Positions 45,001 through 52,197 of a stretch of DNA of 64,000 nucleotides are shown piece by piece (position 1 is the first letter of the stretch; every line of letters starts with the position of its first letter). The translations under genes and the position numbers were made by a program. Under the pieces are notes generated by a model that ran no database searches, was not told the DNA's origin, and was given only the letters and a program-made list of their open reading frames with translations. The DNA is from Lichenostomus cassidix (lineage: Eukaryota; Chordata; Aves; Passeriformes; Meliphagidae). The stretch spans positions 3,426,530-3,490,529 of the forward strand of contig CM039199.1 in the NCBI GenBank assembly GCA_008360975.2, in the 5' to 3' direction.

Positions 45001-48000
45001 ATCTGCTGACAGCTCAGATGTACAGGCATGATTAACCATCATAGGTATTGCTGAGCTGGAACTGGAACTGAGATATCCTGTGAAAATGGGACTGCCTGCT
45101 CCTGAAGCAACAAAATAAGAAAAGCAGAAAATGGGAGAAAAGCAACATAAATCAGCAAGTGATGCCAGTGTAGCTGTTGTGTATAAATCTTGTGGTCTCT
45201 CTGCTTTTAGTATTGCATCATTGGGTTGTGTGACCCTTGGGTTGGTAATGCTTTCAGAGGGCAGGGAAAGAGGGAGTTGTATACCTCTGGAACAGCCCAT
45301 GGCAGAGAATCACAGAACAGGTGGTTAGACAAGTTCTTCTGGGTTTTCATTTAACCCTCTACCACTGTCCTGTAGCATAGCTGGAAACACACCTGTGCTT
45401 TGTGCCTCAGTCTTGCCATGTAAAACAGATCCTTACCAGCCTTGTGCAAGTGTTTGTGATCTGATCAGTGTTTGAGGCTCTCCCAGGGGTGCTGCAGAGC
45501 ACTGAAATACTGCTTCTCTTTTTAAGGCATGTTTGCCATGTGTTGCAGTTTGCCATCTGGTACATAATAGCTTTTGCTGTGATTTTATGTTTGGATTGTG
45601 TACATTCCCCAAATAAAATCAGGGTAGGCCTGTAAAATGACTGACCTGTGCAATTGGGGTGGCAGAGCTGATTGCGTCCCTCGGGAAGCTGAGTGAGGGA
45701 ACAGAACACAACGTGCAGCCAATGGTTGATACCCTGTGTAGCAGGATGTTTAATAATTACTTGAGATTAAGTTATAGAAATACTTGGGAAAGCTGCTTTT
45801 GACTTCTGGACCCAGTTCCTGTAGAAGAGCCTTGGGATTTCCCCAGGCTTGCTGGCAGTCCCAGCCCAAAGTCAGCTTCTTTTACATAACCAGAGTGAGT
45901 GTGTTTGTGTTGGTGTCTCATGCTAACACAAATAACATAAATCCCTTGGAAGCAAATAACAGAAATCCCATGAAAGCAAATGCTCCACTGTGTGTACTCC
46001 CTGCTGTGGGAGGAAGAGAATGAAGCAGTGCCCTATCAGAGGTACCATCTCATGGAATGCTAATGGCAAGTGCTCTGAGTGGTGAGATCAGGATAATAAG
46101 TGACTCTGGGCTGAGCAGGAATTGGGCTCAAGTCTTTACGGAGGCTTGACTGTCTCAACCTACCACATACAGAGGTGGTGGTGGCTTTGTGCTTTAGTAG
46201 CAAATCTGTTTTATACCCTTTGTAGCAGAAGGGAAAGGGAGAAGGCATATTTTGAGAAACAATAAAACTTTATCTGAATCCAGCTTCCTTAAAGCCAATC
46301 CATCTGTTTCTGGGCTAGAGAAAATTGTACAGTCTGTAGGAATGAATTATCTGCTGCTTCTTTCCTGCTGCTTTGGTTTCTTCACTCACCCTCCTTGTTC
46401 CTTCCTGGTCTTTGAGAGCTGTTTTAAAGTGATCCATTTCAGTAGGGAGCTCTTTGTTTGCAGAGCATCTAAATTGTACCAGTTTGCTTCTGGCTATTTA
46501 TACTGGTGGAACAGTGCTTGTGTTTGCAGACGCATGCAAAACACTGCTTTTAATATAGATGTTTAGTCACTAGACCAGTGATGTTTTCCATCTCCAGCTG
46601 GGACAGCAACTTCTTTTGTTCCACGGGTCTGTATGAATTTGGTTGTGTACTCCACACTAGATGTACGTCCCAGTTTCCTCAGCACCTGAAAACTTGTGTT
46701 CTGCTGAAAACCAGCCCCATAGGTGTTGTTTCAGAGCTACAGGACGTTTCTGTTGACTTCAGTAGGATTTATTTCAAACCCTTCAAAGCATCAGGGCAGC
46801 AAGAACAGGCAGAGTCAAGCCAGTGTGTTTTAAATGCAGTTGTCTACATCACTCATGTATGGTGAAGAGAAAATGCAATTTATTTTTAACACCTTTTTAA
46901 TTCTAAAGTGTTTGTAAATTGAAAAGACGAAATGACAGTTGACTTCAGTCTGGCTTCATCTCACAGCACTGCCCTGATTCTTCTTGTCCTGAGGAGCTGA
47001 CAATCCATGCTGATTTTCTCTTACTGTGAACTTGTGCACAACTTAGCAAAATAAGGATCTCGACCTAATAGCCTCTCTGAAAGCCATCTTAACCACAAGG
47101 AATGACTGTTAGCCTGGCAATACTTTGTTCTTCAAGTTGCAAAGAAAATGTTTATGTAAATCAGCCTCTTTTATTATTATTTTTATTATTAGGGGTAAGC
47201 CAAATAAATGGAACGTGCCTGACCCATGCGTTGTTATATCCTACATGTGAAGATTTTTTTTTTCCAATCACACACCCTGTATTTGTTTCTCTTTTTACCT
47301 GGGAGACTTTAGAGCTGTGGAATTGTGTGACCTTGTAGGTTAATGACAGCTCTGGAATCGAGTTGCAGTGCATCTGTCTGTATCAAGAGAGAGTAATTAG
47401 CAAGTTATTGATAGTCAGATGAAGTTGCAGCTTGAATTCCAGCCAACAGAACGGCTTTCTAGTACAGGGTTTGAGTTGGACCATCCTGAACAGCAAATAA
47501 CTGTATCTTTATTATTTAAAAAAGATACTCCCAGGGTGTGGAGCCTGTACAGACAGTGAATAATTCTACTTGAAGGCTGCTGTTTTTGCAGACATGTTGT
47601 CTTGTCTCCCCACTTTTTATGCTGAAAATGTTCCCTACACTCTTGCTGGGCATCATGATTTTTCTGTTGTGAGTGTCATTACTGAAAGAACTTGCTTTGG
47701 GGAATAGATTTCTTACTTCTCCCAGTGTCTGCAAGGATTTTTTATTTTATTTGCCAACTTTATGCTCATTTAGATGGAGAATAGTTTGCTGAGTGCTGCA
47801 ATTGCTTTCAATGTGATTGGCATATGGATCTGGGAGAGAACAATGACCTTCCACTGCTGGGTACAGGTTTGGGGCAGGGACTTTTCAGCCTGAGGTACTG
47901 AGAATGCTGGGCCTGGAGTGGGCTTTGCCCCTTGGCTAGGTTGAAATGTCCAAATTCCAAGGAAAGGAGGGCTTGGCCACAAGTGCAGCCTTCTCTAGAG

Positions 48001-51000
48001 GAACAGGCTTTGATGGGCCATGCCACTGTCCCTGCAAATCCTGTTTCATGTTAGGTGATCCATGTGGGGTTTGCTGTGGTGAGTGTGTCCACACAGAAAC
48101 AGAGTGGGGAGGAAAAGGACCATGTAAACAGGGATGAAGGACCAGCTGCAGGCAGAGGATCAGTGCCCCTGAGCCACCTCTTTGATCCAGCTGCCTTTCA
48201 TGGCTATTTTCTGCCCTTTTTGTAAATAACTGGCTTTCATTTGACCTATCTTTGGAGTGATTTTCCTCTAAGCCAGACCTTTCAGTGTCTTGTAAACCCT
48301 GCAGCACATAGAGAGAACACAGGGGAGATTTTCCCCTCAGTTATTTCAGTGAATTTAAACTTGACAAGCCCTGTTCTAGGCTGGCACCTGGGATTTCCTG
48401 GGCATAAGTCTTAATGGATTTTTGCAGTAATGCTTTTTGTGTAAGTCCCAGTTCCTGAAGCTGAGTAGCTGTGGTCCCTCAGGTGAGTCTGTGTCTGGCA
48501 GCTTCCTGGCCTTTCCAGGGTGGGGTCAGGGATTACTGTACCTCTTTTTCTCTAGGAAAACATCTCCAATTGTGCTTTAGCTTAGGAACTAGGGACAGCA
48601 GCAAGGTTGTGCCTCTGTGGTATTGCTTGCTCTTACTTAGTCCAGTTGTTTCTTAATTAACCTGGGCATCAGAAGCTTTCACCGAGTGCCTTCCTGAGCT
48701 TTTCCAGAGTTTGGTGGGGTTTGTGTTCCAGAATTACTTTGCTGTCAGGTGAATCCTGCCATTCATTACTTGTTTTCTGCTTTCTCCTGTGGAGTGTGAT
48801 TTGTTTCCCCATCTAATATGTGTTTCTTCTCAATCTTCCGATTTAATTTGCAGTGTTTGAAAACACTTGGAAAACCCATTGTGAAGGCTGAGAAAGACAA
48901 AATTGCCAAGAACTTGGAGCTGTTGAACTTTCTCCTTAAAACTGTGACAGAGCAGGTGAGTGTGTGACCCAATATGTGGCAAATGCTGTTTTCTGAGTAT
49001 CTTTTAAATGTCACACTTGCATTTTGCCATGCGATTTCTACATCCCAACTTATTTCCTACCAAAAGTCCTCCTAGAGGGAATGCCTGGTGAATAAACCTG
49101 GGGGTGGAGTGAGGGTTGGTTTTGTCCCCAGTGATTGCTCTTTCCTCTCCACTGAACCCCAGAGACCATGATTCCCAAAAACAGACTTAATAGTTTTAAG
49201 AGCAGGAGTGAAGCTTTGTTGTAGGGCTTTGTTTTCCTTAATGAAAAACTACTTTTTTGAGCATGAGAAAATTTTCTATAGGTGACAAAATATGTCTCTA
49301 ATGTGGTCTTATTTACTGGAGGAAAACACCACAAGCAGCAAAATTGCTGAAGCCCTTTTTCCTACTGGATAAGCCCTGAGCTCAGACCACAGCCTGTTTC
49401 TTTGTGAAGACCTAATAGGAAAGTGGGTGGAGAAGAGAGATTATTTCCAAGGCTTTTGTAGAAATAAATAGCATTTGAAATGCCTCTTTCTGCCTAGTTT
49501 GATTGAGATTATCCAGTGGGTTACAGAAGAGGGTGCCAGATGTTTAGAAAACAGACTGAAAATGCTGCTGCTTTTCTCCTAGATCGGTACATAGTCATGT
49601 GTCTTCTTTTCTCTGCTCCCAGCCATGGACTGGAAAGAAAAAATGATTTAAGGACCCCCAATCCTTTTTATGCCACTACAGTTCTGTTAGACTTATGCCT
49701 CTTATGGCAGAAATTCAAGTTTTCAAGCAAACCCCATACCTGATGATGTGGTGTGACTGAATAGTTTTTGCTGAAACTGAAGTGGTGTTGCAAATGGACT
49801 CAAGGCAGTGGCTTGGAGAAGCCAGGCAGGATTGGTAATTCCTGCCATAGCCTTCCACTAAGGATGGCCTGTGCCCTGCTGCTGAGAGTGCCCTTCCTGA
49901 GTTCACCCTGCACATTGCCTCTGCTTGCCCTTTGCAGAAGCTGAACGTGAAGCTGACGGAGGTGGAGAAAGTGCTTCTCGCTCTGAACCAGCTGGAAGAC
50001 ATTGGGAATTCTCCACGGCTCGACTCTCTCTACTGGAATGTCATGCGCTGGCTGAATTACACGTATGTGTGCTTGGCATATGTATGTGTATTTGGCATAT
50101 GTGTGTGTGCTTGGCATATGTATGTGTGCTTGGCATCCTGGCATTTTGCCTTGTCTGGGTGTCTGCCTGCCTGTCCTGCTTGTGTGCCATGATGTGGAGA
50201 GGTGGGAAGAGAAAGGAGGTCAAGGCAGTGAGGTCAGGGTGGAGTTAAATGGAGCTCTTTGGTTGGTGGGGTTGAGATACTCATTAATGCCTGTTTGGAA
50301 TAATAGCAGGTTCATTGCTCTGTGTGTCTACATCTTGGGATTGGTCCTTGATGGGAAAGGGCTGTAACACATGACTGACATGTCTGATACCTGATCATGT
50401 GTTGCCAGTAGAGTAAGACAGCCAGGGCCTCAGACAGACGTTATCCCACCTCCATGGATAATGCTTATCCTCCCAGCATTCATCCTCATTCTATGCTACC
50501 TGCACCTTTCTGGTGCTTCTGCCTGTTGCTGGACTGCCTGTCTCATGGATCACACTGTTTCCTGGCTGTAAATGAAGTTGCCCTTGATTTTTGGCATTCT
50601 CTCTGCAGGAAGCCCAAGAAAGAGAAGACAGCCAGTAAACCAACACAGGGAGCGGAGTCGCTTAAGCGGAAGAAAAAAGGCTTCTTGCCAGAGACCAAGA
50701 AACGCAAGAATCGCAAGAAGGGCACTCAGGAGAATGGTGTGGCACCAGGGGAAGATGGAGAACCAGCAGTCCTGGAGGAGCAGCCCCTGGGAACAGAAGC
50801 CCCCAAGCAGAAGAAAGGCCTCGTGCCTGGTGGCAGCAAAAAGAATCCAAACAAGGGGGTCAGGATGAACGGAGTGGCAAAGGTGGGGGGTGGGGACCTC
50901 CCCACTGCTAATGGAGATGCTGTGGCTGACAAGAAGAAGAAGAAGAGGAAAAACAGAAAAAGAAAAGGTGCTGCAAGCGATGAAGCTGAGCAGGTTCCAG

Positions 51001-51128
51001 CTGCAAAGAAAAGCAAGGGCAGTGTTGTCCAGGAGACGCAGCAGAAAGAGGGCAGAGCCACCCAGCAGAAGCAGGACAAAGCCAAGAAGAAAAGAAAGGA
51101 GAAAAAAGCTGCAGTGCTGCAGGACTAA
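1..51128 (+). CDS. MYBBP1A: MYB-binding protein 1A (DNA polymerase phi family), 25 exon pieces, 5' partial
   Basis: MYBBP1A is a mainly nucleolar Pol5/DNA polymerase phi family protein. It is a helical-repeat scaffold, not an active polymerase, and is known to bind MYB and other transcription factors, influence p53 and take part in rRNA synthesis. Coding pieces: 1-8, 394-468, 882-989, 1790-1980, 2264-2431, 2613-2730, 5219-5508, 6148-6255, 6847-6972, 7701-7904, 8549-8657, 9056-9143, 10159-10310, 11047-11136, 11776-11901, 12594-12758, 13769-13926, 14787-14921, 15080-15185, 16248-16379, 17888-17956, 37537-37650, 48854-48955, 49938-50062, 50609-51128. They total 3587 nt, or 2 leading bases plus 1195 codons including the stop, with consistent phase at every junction. 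Diagnostic matches to the human protein recalled from memory are ALFQSGRLVK, DEAMMALD, KRNSPLT and KKKGFLPETKKRK. Order along the product: helical repeats (window residues 1-581), acidic Asp/Glu/Ser tract (582-660), conserved DEAMMALD segment, second helical block (709-1021), Lys/Arg-rich nuclear/nucleolar tail (1023-1194). About 125 N-terminal residues lie upstream of the window. No frameshift or in-frame stop was found. Confidence 0.97.
394..468 (+). CDS. MYBBP1A: MYBBP1A exon piece 2
   Basis: 25 codons (window residues 3-27), phase 0 at both ends. The acceptor is a long pyrimidine run ending CAG at 391-393; the donor is GTAACA at 469. It encodes FFGVMALFQSGRLVK at its end, nearly identical to human LFGVLALFQSGRLVK and part of the N-terminal helical repeats. 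Confidence 0.95.
882..989 (+). CDS. MYBBP1A: MYBBP1A exon piece 3
   Basis: 36 codons (residues 28-63) starting DRKALLESIQLLQQL and ending LPRKTLIDITSE, phase 0/0. Acceptor TTTCTAG, donor GTACTG. It aligns with human DQEALMKSVKLLQAL...QPRKALVDILSE. Confidence 0.95.
1790..1980 (+). CDS. MYBBP1A: MYBBP1A exon piece 4
   Basis: 63 codons plus two bases (residues 64-127). It begins VPETVFEEVLFDILQGDL and ends NKENISR, with the final Arg codon split over the intron. Acceptor GTTTAG, donor GTGCGT. It corresponds to the human segment LPEVLKADLNIILSSPEQL. Confidence 0.95.
2264..2431 (+). CDS. MYBBP1A: MYBBP1A exon piece 5
   Basis: Completes the split Arg codon, then encodes LVELLKSAAKSEKEDKKLPS through to FWNEVVENGLLKEKSGPV (residues 127-182). 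The acceptor is good (TTTCTTCTTCCAG). The donor chosen, GTTTGT at 2432, is weak. It is required because only this junction keeps the next exon in the YMCYRLLG frame; a closer-to-consensus GTGAGG five bases earlier would shift the frame. Confidence 0.93.
2613..2730 (+). CDS. MYBBP1A: MYBBP1A exon piece 6
   Basis: One base completes a split Ser codon, followed by 39 codons (residues 184-222) from YMCYRLLGSALPLL to HYGEHVLATQ. Matches human SYLCFRLLGAALPLL...HYGEHV. Donor GTAGGT. Confidence 0.96.
5010..5151 (+). mobile_element. CR1 LINE 3' fragment
   Basis: 5'-truncated CR1 in plus orientation. It has the typical avian run TTCAAGGCCAGGTTGGACAG, then GGTTGGAATGAGATGA and GGTCCCTTCCAACCC, and ends in the ATTCTATGAT octamer-type tail. 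The well preserved 3' end suggests a fairly young copy. Confidence 0.93.
5219..5508 (+). CDS. MYBBP1A: MYBBP1A exon piece 7
   Basis: 96 codons plus two bases (residues 223-319), the largest exon before the terminal one. It begins LPQGFKFAAEMEGYIDSFL and includes CDDPERQLAVIMGFSTLTNQ, nearly identical to human CQDDPERQLAVLVAFSSVTNQ, and LRPDLDCCLDFSSNRQK. Acceptor TTTTTCAG, donor GTGAGT. Confidence 0.97.
6148..6255 (+). CDS. MYBBP1A: MYBBP1A exon piece 8
   Basis: Residues 319-355. It contains IVRLRRWIIHRLVNITES, matching human VFRLRKWIIFRLVSIVDS, and ends in a split Arg codon. Acceptor TTCACAG, donor GTGAGA. Confidence 0.95.
6847..6972 (+). CDS. MYBBP1A: MYBBP1A exon piece 9
   Basis: Residues 355-397. 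It starts RFCFFHAFFVAKKKNSH (human RFCLFHSFFVTKKPTSQ) and ends TENYFFG with a split Gly codon. Acceptor TATTGTAG, donor GTAAGG. Confidence 0.95.
7701..7904 (+). CDS. MYBBP1A: MYBBP1A exon piece 10
   Basis: Residues 397-465. It reads LLQTLNTLPVLGDTAKAA, then GKLWIFLLVEYANKLL and KPFSKEQRDIWER, the counterparts of human LLQTLSTQ, WTYHLVQFADLLL and TPFTAQQRQAWDR. Acceptor TTCTTTGCAG, donor GTGAGA. Confidence 0.95.
8549..8657 (+). CDS. MYBBP1A: MYBBP1A exon piece 11
   Basis: Residues 465-501. It encodes TLQSVKNLQKKENKSD and AFQQLLLSMAIHLFK (human AAAFQHLLLLVGIHLLK). Acceptor TTTCTTTCTTCAG, donor GTAAGA. Confidence 0.95.
9056..9143 (+). CDS. MYBBP1A: MYBBP1A exon piece 12
   Basis: 29 codons plus one base (residues 502-531), from NQSETVDVLSDLLSC to SKEGKKKKT. 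The acceptor (GATCAAACAG) has a poor pyrimidine tract. The exon is supported by phase, by its strong GTGAGT donor and by its place relative to human SPAESCDLLGDIQTC. Confidence 0.9.
10159..10310 (+). CDS. MYBBP1A: MYBBP1A exon piece 13
   Basis: Residues 531-581. GWVEVMVEILLSLLAQPSLL and GLQLILD match human PWVEVLVEILLALLAQPSHL and ALQLILD, one of the best conserved stretches of the family. Acceptor CTGTGCAG, donor GTAAGT. Confidence 0.97.
11047..11136 (+). CDS. MYBBP1A: MYBBP1A exon piece 14 (start of acidic region)
   Basis: 30 codons (residues 582-611): VFDPNQEENEESAVVVMEES and more, phase 0/0. Corresponds to human VLNPETSEDENDRVVVTDDS and opens the acidic linker between the two helical blocks. 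Acceptor TTTTTGGTAG, donor GTAATT. Confidence 0.94.
11776..11901 (+). CDS. MYBBP1A: MYBBP1A exon piece 15 (acidic tract)
   Basis: 42 codons (residues 612-653). The first 27 residues are almost entirely Asp, Glu, Ser and Gly and hold several S-D/E-x-D/E casein kinase 2-type sites. It then continues DDNFRSQLMKVLQAGNTV, like human DQGFREQLMTVLQAGKAL. Acceptor CTTCCTCAG, donor GTATGT. Confidence 0.95.
12594..12758 (+). CDS. MYBBP1A: MYBBP1A exon piece 16
   Basis: 55 codons (residues 654-708). EELDDEAMMALDKNISALFA and EKILRRDFKTK match human EELGDEAMMALDQSLASLFA and EKALRRDFQIR. The acceptor AAAACAAAAG is purine-rich right before the junction, with its pyrimidine tract about 15 bases upstream. 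The start at 12594 rather than a second AG four bases later is set by phase. Confidence 0.95.
13769..13926 (+). CDS. MYBBP1A: MYBBP1A exon piece 17
   Basis: Residues 709-761. VLDLIDVFLVKQAENPLVFD and KQEVDFLQKTASIFK correspond to human VLDLVEVLVTKQPENALVLE and KQEQDLLHKTARIF. It begins the second helical block. Acceptor TGTTTGCAG, donor GTAAGT. Confidence 0.96.
14787..14921 (+). CDS. MYBBP1A: MYBBP1A exon piece 18
   Basis: Residues 761-806: NSLCRNKQYCKRVASLQEDV to KHTDSAVALYYF, matching human HLCRARRYCHDLGERAGAL and QPDSPTALYHF. Ends in a split Ser codon. Donor GTGAGT. Confidence 0.95.
15080..15185 (+). CDS. MYBBP1A: MYBBP1A exon piece 19
   Basis: Residues 806-841. SASLYLLKVLKGNTSS is nearly identical to human NASLYLLRVLKGNTAE. 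It then runs through a less conserved PEPKKQSDSR linker to ACQ. The preceding intron is only 158 bp. Donor GTAAGA. Confidence 0.96.
16248..16379 (+). CDS. MYBBP1A: MYBBP1A exon piece 20
   Basis: 44 codons (residues 842-885). LTQFLSKRNSPLTCSMFHDL aligns with human LSSFLTKRNSPLTVPMFLSL. Acceptor TTTTCCCTACAG, donor GTAAGT. Confidence 0.96.
17285..17540 (-). mobile_element. CR1 LINE fragment, antisense, diverged
   Basis: On the plus strand it reads CTCCAGGGATGGTGACTCAA, then GTGAAGAAATTTTTCTTAAT and CTTTTGTCCTGTCATTTG, the reverse complement of the CR1 3'-terminal region. The 3' tail is not recognisable, so this is an older or different CR1 subfamily, and the borders are approximate. Confidence 0.8.
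17888..17956 (+). CDS. MYBBP1A: MYBBP1A exon piece 21
   Basis: A 23-codon exon (residues 886-908), IMCKPLVGTLVEFI to RQHQQ, against human VLCQSLLPILVQHI to RPRHQ. Acceptor TTTCTTTTTTACAG, donor GTAAGA. It is followed by the 19.6-kb intron. Confidence 0.94.
21048..21106. repeat. T-rich low-complexity run
   Basis: Long poly-T stretches broken by GGG and a few other bases, followed by CTTCTGCAG. It could be the reverse of a poly-A tail from a decayed retroposon, but no element body is recognisable next to it. Confidence 0.8.
25329..25372. repeat. 22-bp tandem duplication
   Basis: GAGTTGATAG followed by T5-6 and A5 plus G is present twice in a row (25329-25350, 25351-25372). The copies differ by one T and a terminal base. 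Confidence 0.9.
28969..29019. repeat. perfect 17-bp inverted repeat with 17-nt loop
   Basis: AATGGAAAAGCAATCCT at 28969-28985 is the exact reverse complement of AGGATTGCTTTTCCATT at 29003-29019, separated by 17 bases. In RNA this would form a stable hairpin. Pairing does not continue outward. Located in intron 21; no mobile element is recognisable around it. Confidence 0.93.
30832..31262 (+). mobile_element. CR1 LINE 3' fragment, longest copy
   Basis: About 430 bp of CR1. It has GGCTGGAGCCCCTCTGCTCT, the GGGAAGAAATTCTTCCCTGT block, CAGGCTGCCCAGAGAAGCTG and AGGCCAGGTTGGATGGGGCT, ending at a degraded CATTCCATGACTGTATGGT tail. Plus orientation, inserted in intron 21. Confidence 0.93.
36356..36406. 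repeat. 26-bp perfect tandem duplication
   Basis: TGATATGTGGTTAAAGAACAGCAGC occurs at 36356-36380 and again at 36382-36406, identical, with one base between. It looks like a recent local duplication in intron 21. Confidence 0.95.
37138..37394 (+). mobile_element. CR1 LINE 3' fragment
   Basis: Contains GGTTGGATATTAGGTGGAAA, TGCCCAGAGAAGCTGTGGCT, TTCAAGGCCAGGTTGGACAG and GGTTGGAATGAGATGATCT, ending near CCAATCTGTGA. It lies only about 140 bp upstream of MYBBP1A exon piece 22. Confidence 0.93.
37537..37650 (+). CDS. MYBBP1A: MYBBP1A exon piece 22
   Basis: 38 codons (residues 909-946): AMACLLLHKVLLLHELKLFI then EEEWEELISRSISQVTE, against human ACLLLQKTLSMREVRSCF and DPEWKQLMGQVLAKVTE. It stands alone between the two very large introns, with a strong acceptor (CCATTTCTCTTTCAG) and a GTAACA donor. 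Confidence 0.95.
40985..41185 (+). mobile_element. MIR-like ancient SINE remnant
   Basis: AAAGTGCTTTACAAAGG, then CCCCGTTTTACAGATGACAC and GAGCCAAGAACCAAACTCAG, follow the order of the MIR core (CATTTTACAGATGAGGAAAC...GAACCCAGG). Heavily diverged; borders are a guess. Confidence 0.5.
45929..45976. repeat. 24-bp tandem duplication
   Basis: Two adjacent 24-bp units starting CAAATAACA and ending GAAG or AAAG (45929-45952, 45953-45976), with three mismatches. Confidence 0.85.
48854..48955 (+). CDS. MYBBP1A: MYBBP1A exon piece 23
   Basis: 34 codons (residues 947-980): CLKTLGKPIVKAEKDKIAKN and LELLNFLLKTVTEQ, against human LSSLELLNVLFRTCKHE. Acceptor TTTAATTTGCAG, donor GTGAGT. Confidence 0.94.
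48956..49937 (+). other. MYBBP1A: MYBBP1A intron 23
   Basis: About 1 kb of sequence without a recognisable feature, from the GTGAGT donor to the CCCTTTGCAG acceptor. Confidence 0.85.
49938..50062 (+). CDS. MYBBP1A: MYBBP1A exon piece 24
   Basis: 41 codons plus two bases (residues 981-1022): KLNVKLTEVEKVLLALNQLE and RLDSLYWNVMRWLNY, against human EKLTLDLTVLLGVLQG and RLHDLYWQAMKTLG. Its GTATGT donor is the first part of a four-copy 19-bp tandem repeat. Confidence 0.95.
50061..50136 (+). repeat. 19-bp minisatellite, four copies, at a splice donor
   Basis: Four head-to-tail copies of ATGTATGTGTGCTTGGCAT (50061-50079, 50080-50098, 50099-50117, 50118-50136), plus a partial copy. The first unit starts on the last two bases of MYBBP1A exon piece 24 and supplies its GTATGT donor. 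Unit one has a C for T at position 2, unit two has TA for GC, and unit three has a G for A. Confidence 0.95.
50609..51128 (+). CDS. MYBBP1A: MYBBP1A terminal coding exon (basic tail)
   Basis: 172 residues plus stop (residues 1023-1194). It contains KKKGFLPETKKRKNRKK, almost identical to human KKKGFLPETKKRKKRK, followed by clusters such as KKKKKRKNRKRKG and KAKKKRKEKK that serve as nuclear/nucleolar targeting signals in this family. The tail is low in hydrophobic residues and probably disordered. Beyond the GFLPETKK block it does not align residue by residue with the human tail as I recall it. Acceptor TTCTCTCTGCAG; stop TAA at 51126. Confidence 0.96.
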
Positions 51129-51255
51129 ACTCCATGGACTCACCCAGGCCTGGCATGGCTAGCATGGCTCAGTAGACTGTTGAAATATCTTTTATATCTA
51201 TAGTTTTTATGCTCTCCATGACTTTTAAATAAACCTTCCATCATGCTGAGCTCTA
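51129..51255 (+). other. MYBBP1A: MYBBP1A 3' UTR
   Basis: Short 3' UTR of about 120-130 bp following the TAA stop. The end is inferred to lie 10-30 bp past the AATAAA signal; the exact cleavage site is not visible. Confidence 0.8.
51228..51233 (+). promoter_or_regulatory. MYBBP1A: MYBBP1A polyadenylation signal AATAAA
   Basis: Canonical AATAAA 100 bases after the stop codon. A GT-rich stretch at about 51259-51280 (GTGGATCTGGGTTGTGTGG) fits a downstream element. Confidence 0.88.
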
Positions 51256-52140
51256 AAGCTGTGGATCTGGGTTGTGTGGAAGGTTCAGCCTAGAGCACAG
51301 AGAGCTTCAAGAGATTTTATATCCTCCAGACTCTCAGAGATGCCCACTCTCTTCACTGGCAGTGCCAAAGAATCCTGTCTCCATGATTTCCCAAGGCAGA
51401 AGTGAGAGGCAGGTTTGGATTCCTTGGGGAGTTGGGGTGGATGTACTGGCACTGCTGAGTTATCTGGACAAGCCCTGTGGGAGATACTGAAGTAGCTCCT
51501 AATGGTTCATTCCTGTCCTGCCCAGGCCCAGCAGTCCTCACAGCTTTTCCAGTGTGGGACATGCAGCCTCTGAAACGCCTCAGGTTAAATGGGTTTGCAC
51601 ATGCAAACTCTGGGGTCAGCGATTTGCAATTTGGCCACTGTGGTATTGTCAGTAACTACTGTGATCTGGTTTTCTTGGCTTTTTGCTGCTGGGTGCAGGA
51701 GGGGTCATGGCCCCTGTGGTAGTGCAGGGACATCAATAAATCAATGAAACAGTTGAAATGGCTGATTGATTGGCCAGTCTGCCAGGCCAGCAGCCTGTGT
51801 GCAACCATGCAAGGCACCTGGAACAGCAGGCCTGCAGCAAACAGTCTGGATAGCTAACTGCCTGGAATTGCATCTGCTTATTTATCCTCAGGCTCCTGAA
51901 TGCTGGAATGCCATCATCCCTTTGGAGAGTGCCAGGACCAAGTTCTCCCATGTGTTGGGTACAGGTTCTCGTTGAGAGCTGAGGCTCAAAGTGTTTGAAA
52001 AGCTACTCATGTTGTATTTGCCACTAAAGCCTCCCTCCCCTAATACTCCCTGCATGCTGAGCACCCTGCTCCTGGATGCCAGAAATGGGTGTTGATGCTT
52101 GGCCCTGACTCCTCTCCCAGCATCTGAGGGAGCAGTGCTG

Positions 52141-52197
52141 GGTTAATGGTTGGACTCAATGACCTCAAAGGTCTTTTCCAACCTTAGTGATTCTGTG
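52141..52197 (+). mobile_element. CR1 LINE 3' terminal scrap
   Basis: Short 3' end only: GGTTGGACTCAATGACCTCA, AAGGTCTTTTCCAACCTTAG and GTGATTCTGTG, typical of the end of several avian CR1 subfamilies. Confidence 0.85.

Larger units (their letters stand above)
37651..48853 (+). other. MYBBP1A: MYBBP1A intron 22 (11.2 kb)
   Basis: Second very large intron. It contains an ancient MIR-like remnant near 41 kb, a 24-bp tandem duplication at 45929-45976 and several moderately long but unrecognisable antisense open frames around 43.8-45.3 kb. No CR1 with a clear 3' end was seen. Confidence 0.9.

Noticed and set aside
50550..51143. 197-codon minus-strand open frame
   Set aside because: Shadow of the lysine-rich MYBBP1A last exon: antisense AAG and AAA codons never make stops, so long open frames are expected.
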